Assembly: GCA_026315105.1 (NCBI GenBank)
Contig: CM048745.1
Span: forward strand, 755,739,506 to 755,803,505
Length of the DNA: 64,000 bases
DNA from: Locusta migratoria
Taxonomy: Eukaryota; Arthropoda; Insecta; Orthoptera; Acrididae
Direction: 5' to 3'
In this document: piece by piece, positions 59,106-64,000 of the stretch
Numbering within the stretch: position 1 is the stretch's first letter
Layout of the letters: each line of letters begins with the position of its first letter
Position numbers and translations under genes: made by a program
Notes under the pieces: generated by a model
Database searches by the model: none
Seen by the model: only the letters and a program-made list of their open reading frames with translations
What the model was told of the DNA's origin: nothing

Positions 59106-59137
59106 CTGACGATGCATAATAGCGCAAAACGCGTTAT
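59106..59137 (+). ncRNA. Hammerhead-like motif of the Penelope-like fragment
   Basis: CTGACGA (59106-59112) is followed by a short GC stem and loop, then CAAA in place of GAAA, and the palindrome ACGCGT plus T. The palindromic stem III parallels ACTAGT in the element at 50541-52562. The first G of GAAA is C, so this copy is probably inactive. Confidence 0.5.
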
Positions 59138-60303
59138 AGGAGAATAAAATAATGCAACAGAGACTGAGAATTTTTTAATTTTGATTAACATAAAAATTGA
59201 GTACTGGAAAAATTGACCTAAGCACTTTCAAATTCAGACAGTAATACTATGAAACATCAAAGTCTTAGGACAGTGGGTGGCACACATAAAAAAAACCTGA
59301 TTCTTTTCATTTAGATTAGTTGTTATTTGTGAAAAATATTTGTGAACGGAATGGGAAGGATTTATGATTTTTAAAATGCCTATTCCTCCCCTTCCTCTAC
59401 AACTCCTTTCTCTTCGGTCTGACACATGATTACTAACAGCTTCTTCTTAAGGTTGGCAGCTATACTTTGGTAGTAGTTAGTCACGTGAGAAAATGTTGGT
59501 TATTTGTCATGCCCTTGGAGTGCAAGTGAAGTGTGATGTTATGCACTTAACATGATCCCTCCATGCAGCGATTATCTTTGACACAATGTCTCTTAGAATT
59601 TTGTTTTCTCTCGTTCTCCCTTTTATATATTTATATGTTGCAGAAAACTGTGGTGACACATACATGATATTTAATATATCTTAGCCACCTCATAACATGT
59701 GGCGTCATGCTAAATAAAGATAATTCACATCAGCTGCATTGCCCAGCTTTCCCATCTTTGCCACAATAACTCTGCACTGTCACATTCACTACCTTTTGCA
59801 GACCTATATAAAGGCACAATAATGAATCCAGTAATAATAAAATTACCACAATTTTAGTGACTGAATTCAATCATGTGGTTTGTACTGTTGGAAAGCCAGT
59901 TTGTACCAATGTGCTTCAACGCAGATGATATTAAGTGTAGTTATCATGTTGCAGCAACACATTATACTATTGCCACAGCAATGCAAGATATTCTGGTATA
60001 ATGATAAAGTACTTGTTTCAACATAATAATCATGGGTCTTCGATCTAGGGGGAACACACTAAATCTCAGCTGAGCACATGTGTGGCTTATCTCACATAGC
60101 ACCTGACATGCAGAAGAAGTTAACAGTGTGTGCTGCTGATTTTGATGCACTTGCGCAAACCACAGTTTGCACACCAGTGATGTTTTCGTGTGTGTGTGTC
60201 ACAAAGTTTGCTCACAGCCTCGAACAGATACCAGCCTCACCACATTACAAGTATAGATTGCCAAGTTCACTGTGCATGGTGTTGCAAAATGTTTTTTCAA
60301 AAG

Positions 60304-60640
60304 ATAGAGTGGCTGACCAGTACTTATCTTAGTATTAGCAATAGCAACACAAAAAATATGGAAATACTTGTAGGATCAAGCTTGCAGAGTAAAATGCTTT
60401 CTTCAGTCAGGTGAGAGAAGGGAGAGGAAAGAGAGTAGAAGGGAAAGTGGATTTGGTTTACTGCATCGCCTAGTATGTTAGTAAATCAGTTTGACTTTCC
60501 CTCCTTCTTCTTTTTTTTCCCCTCCTCTCTCCTACCTGATAAAGGAATTTTTATTCTGTATGGTTGTTCCTACATATGCTTTTGTCTTTCTGTGCGTGTT
60601 ACTATTGGCAGTATTGAGCTGTGGAAAATATTGGCAGTAG
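60304..60640. mobile_element. Decayed relative of the palindromic element
   Basis: The left part (GTGGCTGACCAGTACTTATC, AGCAACACAAAAA, AGTCAGGTGAGAGAAGGG) and the right part (CTCTCCTACCTGATAAAGG, GTTACTATTGGCAG) are imperfect mirror images and also match the arms of 17978-18463 in order. Remains of both outward hammerhead-like motifs lie near 60390-60420 and 60533-60575, but their cores are destroyed. This shows the palindrome is a repeated family, not a one-off. Confidence 0.6.
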
Positions 60641-61209
60641 TCCAGTCAATGAGTGCTCAAAAGAAGGGTATAGAGTGCATGCAATATGCGAGAATGTTTG
60701 ACTTCAGGACTTTGTTAGGGATCGTTAGGAGATGAACATGCTAAAAGTCCCCGCCCCTAGGGGGTGATCTAAAGTGGGGAGGGGGGAGGAAAGGTACCAT
60801 TTTTTGATTTTTCGCTTATATCTCGAAAGCGGTCCGCTTTAGGAAGAAAATGTTCCAAATAAAAATGATAGATAATTGAATTTGCTATAAAATTGTTCCG
60901 ATACATATTAGTCGAATTCCCAACGGTTTTCGAGATATAAGTTACTGAAAATCGACAATTTTGGAAAAAATCATTTTTACCTCACTAATTTTGTCAAACA
61001 TTTACTTCTAGTGACTCGATCGTTTCTCAGAAAATTTGTCAGAAAGAAAGTTGTAGAGAATTAAATTTTCTTGAATATTATATGCACATTTATTACTTTA
61101 TCGTCAGCTAATCAGAAGTTACATCATTTGTAAGATGTGCGCTCAGTTTCGAGGTCCTTCTAGAAATGAGTGTTTTGAGAGGTTGTGACATTTATGCCTT
61201 ATGAAATGT

Positions 61210-61414
61210 GCCAGCATGGTAAATAACAACACTTTAACAATAACAAGAAGGTAAACGCAATTGTAAGAGAACACATTTTTATAATTATAGCTTTTATTAT
61301 AATATTATGAATCATACAATGAAAGTATTTACAAGCACTGATAGTGATTCAAAATGAAAAATAAGTGCATTCAAAGCAACATTTGCATTTTTATGAGGAG
61401 GAATGGTCGATGTT
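61210..61414 (+). repeat. Visible left inverted-repeat segment
   Basis: It begins GCCAGCATGGTAAATAACAA and is the reverse complement of the last 205 bases of the window apart from scattered differences and a small indel near its inner end. Confidence 0.85.
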
Positions 61415-61909
61415 CAATTATTGTCAGCTGCAGTGGACACGCCTTCAAAGGTCGCCGGTACCTAACGCCCGGGAGAGGGTTAGCGATGGGGAAGTCCCAC
61501 GACGAACATCGAAGGCCTGCCACTGGCTCCTCCCAAGAGACTGGACAGGGGGGTGGAATGGAGTGGTCTCACTCACTTCTTACTTCAGTTCCCTTCAAAA
61601 GTTCGCCAAACATAGAAAAGCTTGTATGTCGGTTTTTCATTATATTTTTCATTTATTTATTAAAATGTTGGCTGTGTAGTCAGCGTAGTGGCTACTTGAT
61701 GTTTTGATGTGATGAAACAATAGATGGACCAGATGTTGGTGTTTTCACAGTGACAAAAAGGGATACTATAACTCATCAAAGCAATTAGAGAAAGGGGAGA
61801 TAGCAATGGCCCATCTTTAGAAGGTTGGACATCCTTCTGATTCATAATGAATATCAAAAACATTACATCTGGCCGCAATCCATCAACGCTCATTTAAAGA
61901 GACAGGCAC

Positions 61910-63110
61910 TCTCCTCGTCCTCTGAAGTAGTTCAGCCTTCAACTTTGAGAGCCCAACAAGCGAAATTCGATTTCAAAACAAAATGTTTCTTTTGTGCCGA
62001 AAGTGTTGATGGTGAGCAAAAGAAGCCCAAGGAAGATATTTTTAGTTATTTTTCTCACAAAAGGACACAACAGAAATGACATACAAATGACGAGTATGGA
62101 TGCTTCTCGAGCTAGACATGATCAGTGGGAAGAGGAAGTGTTGAGGCATCTTTCAACCTCAAATGATTTAGTTGCAGAGGAGACTGTGTATCATGATGAA
62201 TGTCGGTTGGACTTTGTGAGGTCGTTGTACCAGAAACTCTTAACATCCACGTCTGAAGACTGTGGTTCAGTATCTTACTGGAGGGAAATCGTGACTGTCA
62301 GTTCACTGTAAACGAAATTATGGGTGTTATTACTGGGAAGAAACCTGAGTGGAGAACTATAAGAACAGAACTGTTGAAGTATGGGGATCGCATAATCATG
62401 ATCGCAGGCTCCAGCAGGTTTAAGGTTCCAATAATTTGTTTTAGGGACACTGGGTACAAATCGCTAACCAAAGCCTGGTTTGATAACAAGGAAAAGGATG
62501 AGAAAGAAGAGCAACTCAGAATTGCCCAGAAAGCTGCTGAGATAATAAAGTAAGATACTCAAAGTGAAGTGTACAAAAGCTAGAAAACTGAGGAATCATG
62601 GAGGAAGTGCGTTGCTCTTGGACATGCCATCACGTCAGTTGTCAGGCCACGAACCTTCTTGTCACCAGGATTGACTTATGCCTCGAAGAACTTGACTGAC
62701 CTTCTAGCAAGTCTGGGTGTCAGCTCATCCTATTATGAAGCACAAAAACTGGAATTATTTGTGATTGCCCACACACAGCTAACCTACAATTCAGCTACAT
62801 CCCAAAAAATTGTTTTTGATAATATGGATTTAAGTGTTTGGACCTTAGACGAATAGAATACCTTCCACGCTATGGGGGGCATCAAAGTGTCACTCCGACC
62901 ACACATGTTCAAAGACGTTCAGAAACACCAAGATTAAAAACAATGCCTGAAACTGGAAAACTCGGAACTAATCCACTAGAAACATACATTACGATGAAAG
63001 GACGTATACGAAATGTGACTTTGGCACACATTGATATACCAGAGGAGCCGCCAAATCCTGCACCAAATGACATTCTGTGGTTTGTTGCCAGAAACAAGGT
63101 ATTGTAGTCC
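61910..63110 (+). pseudogene. Transposon-associated protein of unknown function (broken)
   Basis: Pieces across frames: FDFKTKCFFCAESVDGEQKK with a CxxC, VYHDECRLDFVRSLY with a matching His/Cys pair (together a possible zinc-binding unit), MGVITGKKPEWRTIRTELLK, KAWFDNKEKDEKEEQLRIAQ, LTYASKNLTDLLASLGVSSS and YYEAQKLELFVIA, then DNMDLSVWTLDE, a stop, and NTFHAMGGIKVSLRP. I recall the D-N-x-D...(T/W)LD...(T)FHxMG signature from uncharacterised proteins found in many animal genomes, but I know no function. At least four stops or frameshifts make this copy dead. Confidence 0.5.
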
Positions 63111-63795
63111 CAGAGTGGAAATGACACAAGCAATGTATAACAAGAGGAGCAGGAATTGAAAATGAAGGACAACGTCCATGTATTATTCCAAATCCATTTA
63201 CAAGCTGTGACATAACATCCGCAGCAAATCGCAAGAGTAAAGTGGTGTTTTCAAAATGAATCAGAAGTCCAAACTCATACAACATGCTGCTGAGGTATTT
63301 TCCAATAATTCTCATTTTCATGGTATGGAGCTCCAGCCACCAAGACATACATCAACGAGTTCCGCTACAAATCATTTTTAATAGCAGCTGGACACATGAA
63401 GCCTAATCTCTGAACTCTCCCACCAACTGACGGAGCTGTTAATCAGCAGGCATTCCGAATGTACCACTAAATACGCCTTTGCTTAAGAGAGAAACCGAAA
63501 TGTGGAGTGCCGAATTGGGGTTGGGAAAGAAGGAATGACCAGCTAGTTCCGAAACTCTCAGAGTTAGATGCTGCCCCTGACAAATTCTTGAAGATAATTA
63601 TTGTCGATGCACGTAAGGATGTGACAGTGGAGGTGTGGTTCCAGTAAAGCATTGTTAGTGCCCTGTTACATGCCTGAATTGCAAGGGCAAATGCAACAAC
63701 AGAGTCTGAATATTAATTAAGGATGAAGATGGAGACAGTGACATCGAGACTCTACCAGTCTTGTTAGACGACGTCTCCACTACTGAGTAAGGCGA

Positions 63796-64000
63796 ATGAC
63801 ACTCGACCATTCCTCAGAAAAATGAAAATGTTGCTTTGAATGCACTTATTTTTCATTTTGAATCAATATCAGTGCTTGTAAATACTTTCATTGTATGATT
63901 CATAATATTGAAATTAAAGCTATAATTGTAAAAAGGTGTTCTCTTACAATTGCAGTTACCTTCTTGTTATTGTTAAAGTGTTGTTATTTACCATGCTGGC
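63796..64000 (-). repeat. Visible right inverted-repeat segment
   Basis: Partner of 61210-61414. It ends ...TTTACCATGCTGGC at the last base of the window, so the repeat certainly continues beyond it. Confidence 0.85.

Larger units (their letters stand above)
58068..59160 (+). mobile_element. Penelope-like element, 3' fragment
   Basis: The GIY-YIG endonuclease coding remnant (58068-58430) is followed by a 46-base A run, about 600 bp of untranslated sequence, and a hammerhead-like motif at 59106-59137. Coding end, then hammerhead in the same orientation, is the layout of Penelope-like elements. The RT domain is missing, so the fragment is 5'-truncated. Confidence 0.72.
60738..64000. mobile_element. 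Unclassified DNA transposon with long inverted repeats (cut by window end)
   Basis: Sequence 61210-61414 is repeated in inverted form at 63796-64000 with about 90% identity; the window ends inside the right arm. The left arm probably begins near 60738 (CTAAAAGTCCCCGCCCCTAG), as the region has low-complexity TATCTCGAAA words common in such termini. A broken coding region lies between. The right end, and so the target duplication, is outside the window. Confidence 0.65.

Noticed and set aside
1..64000. CRISPR arrays, operons, ribosome-binding sites, bacterial defence systems
   Set aside because: Sequence is eukaryotic; no regularly spaced repeats or prokaryotic gene organisation are present.

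Overview
This looks like a piece of a large, repeat-rich arthropod genome, most likely an insect and probably an orthopteran (locust or grasshopper type). I infer this from the very long intron, the mix of I-type and CR1-type LINEs, Penelope-like elements, mariner, Tigger, hAT and Harbinger DNA transposons, and a tRNA-derived SINE with a TTTGAAC-type tail. I could not search a database, so the species is not established. There is no bacterial gene structure.

Only one host gene is supported. Three plus-strand exons (3740-4068, 52684-52744, 53055-53165) have compatible splice phases and together encode a charged stretch resembling the region of the H3K36 methyltransferase SETD2/Set2 before its WW and SRI domains. 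The first two exons are separated by a 48.6 kb intron, the last two by only 310 bp. Nearly everything else lies inside this gene's introns.

Layout of the large intron: 4767-9868, an I-type LINE with intact 5' end and target duplication but decayed gag, endonuclease, RT and RNase H; 10014-11780, a minus-strand CR1-like LINE with a nearly intact RT; 12.3-12.7 kb, tRNA-derived repeats; 15379-18685, a Harbinger-like element carrying a CR1 copy and a 486 bp perfect palindrome; 19513-26028, a probable Harbinger remnant carrying a Ty3/Gypsy element fused to a LINE RNase H fragment; 26558-29001, a hAT-like element containing a SINE; 32.2-35.2 kb, a hAT transposase interrupted by a Tigger element; 35326-36985, a mariner-family element with ~290 bp inverted repeats; 38-39.5 kb, a second hAT; 41569-47243, two head-to-tail I-type LINE copies that keep 5' ends but lack 3' ends; 47715-48817, a third CR1 copy; 50541-52562, a 2 kb inverted-repeat element. 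After the third exon come a TA-flanked DNA element (54150-55514), a Penelope-like fragment with a GIY-YIG endonuclease (58068-59160), a decayed palindromic element (60304-60640), and an unclassified DNA transposon with long inverted repeats that runs off the right edge (60738-64000).

The recurrent theme is a hammerhead-ribozyme-like motif (CTGANGA, short hairpin, GAAA, palindromic stem III). It appears in the Penelope-like fragment and in several inverted-repeat elements, usually as outward-facing pairs. This fits the known association of minimal hammerheads with Penelope-like elements. The head-to-head palindromic arrangement, with long G runs directly at the predicted cleavage site, is the most unusual structure in the window.
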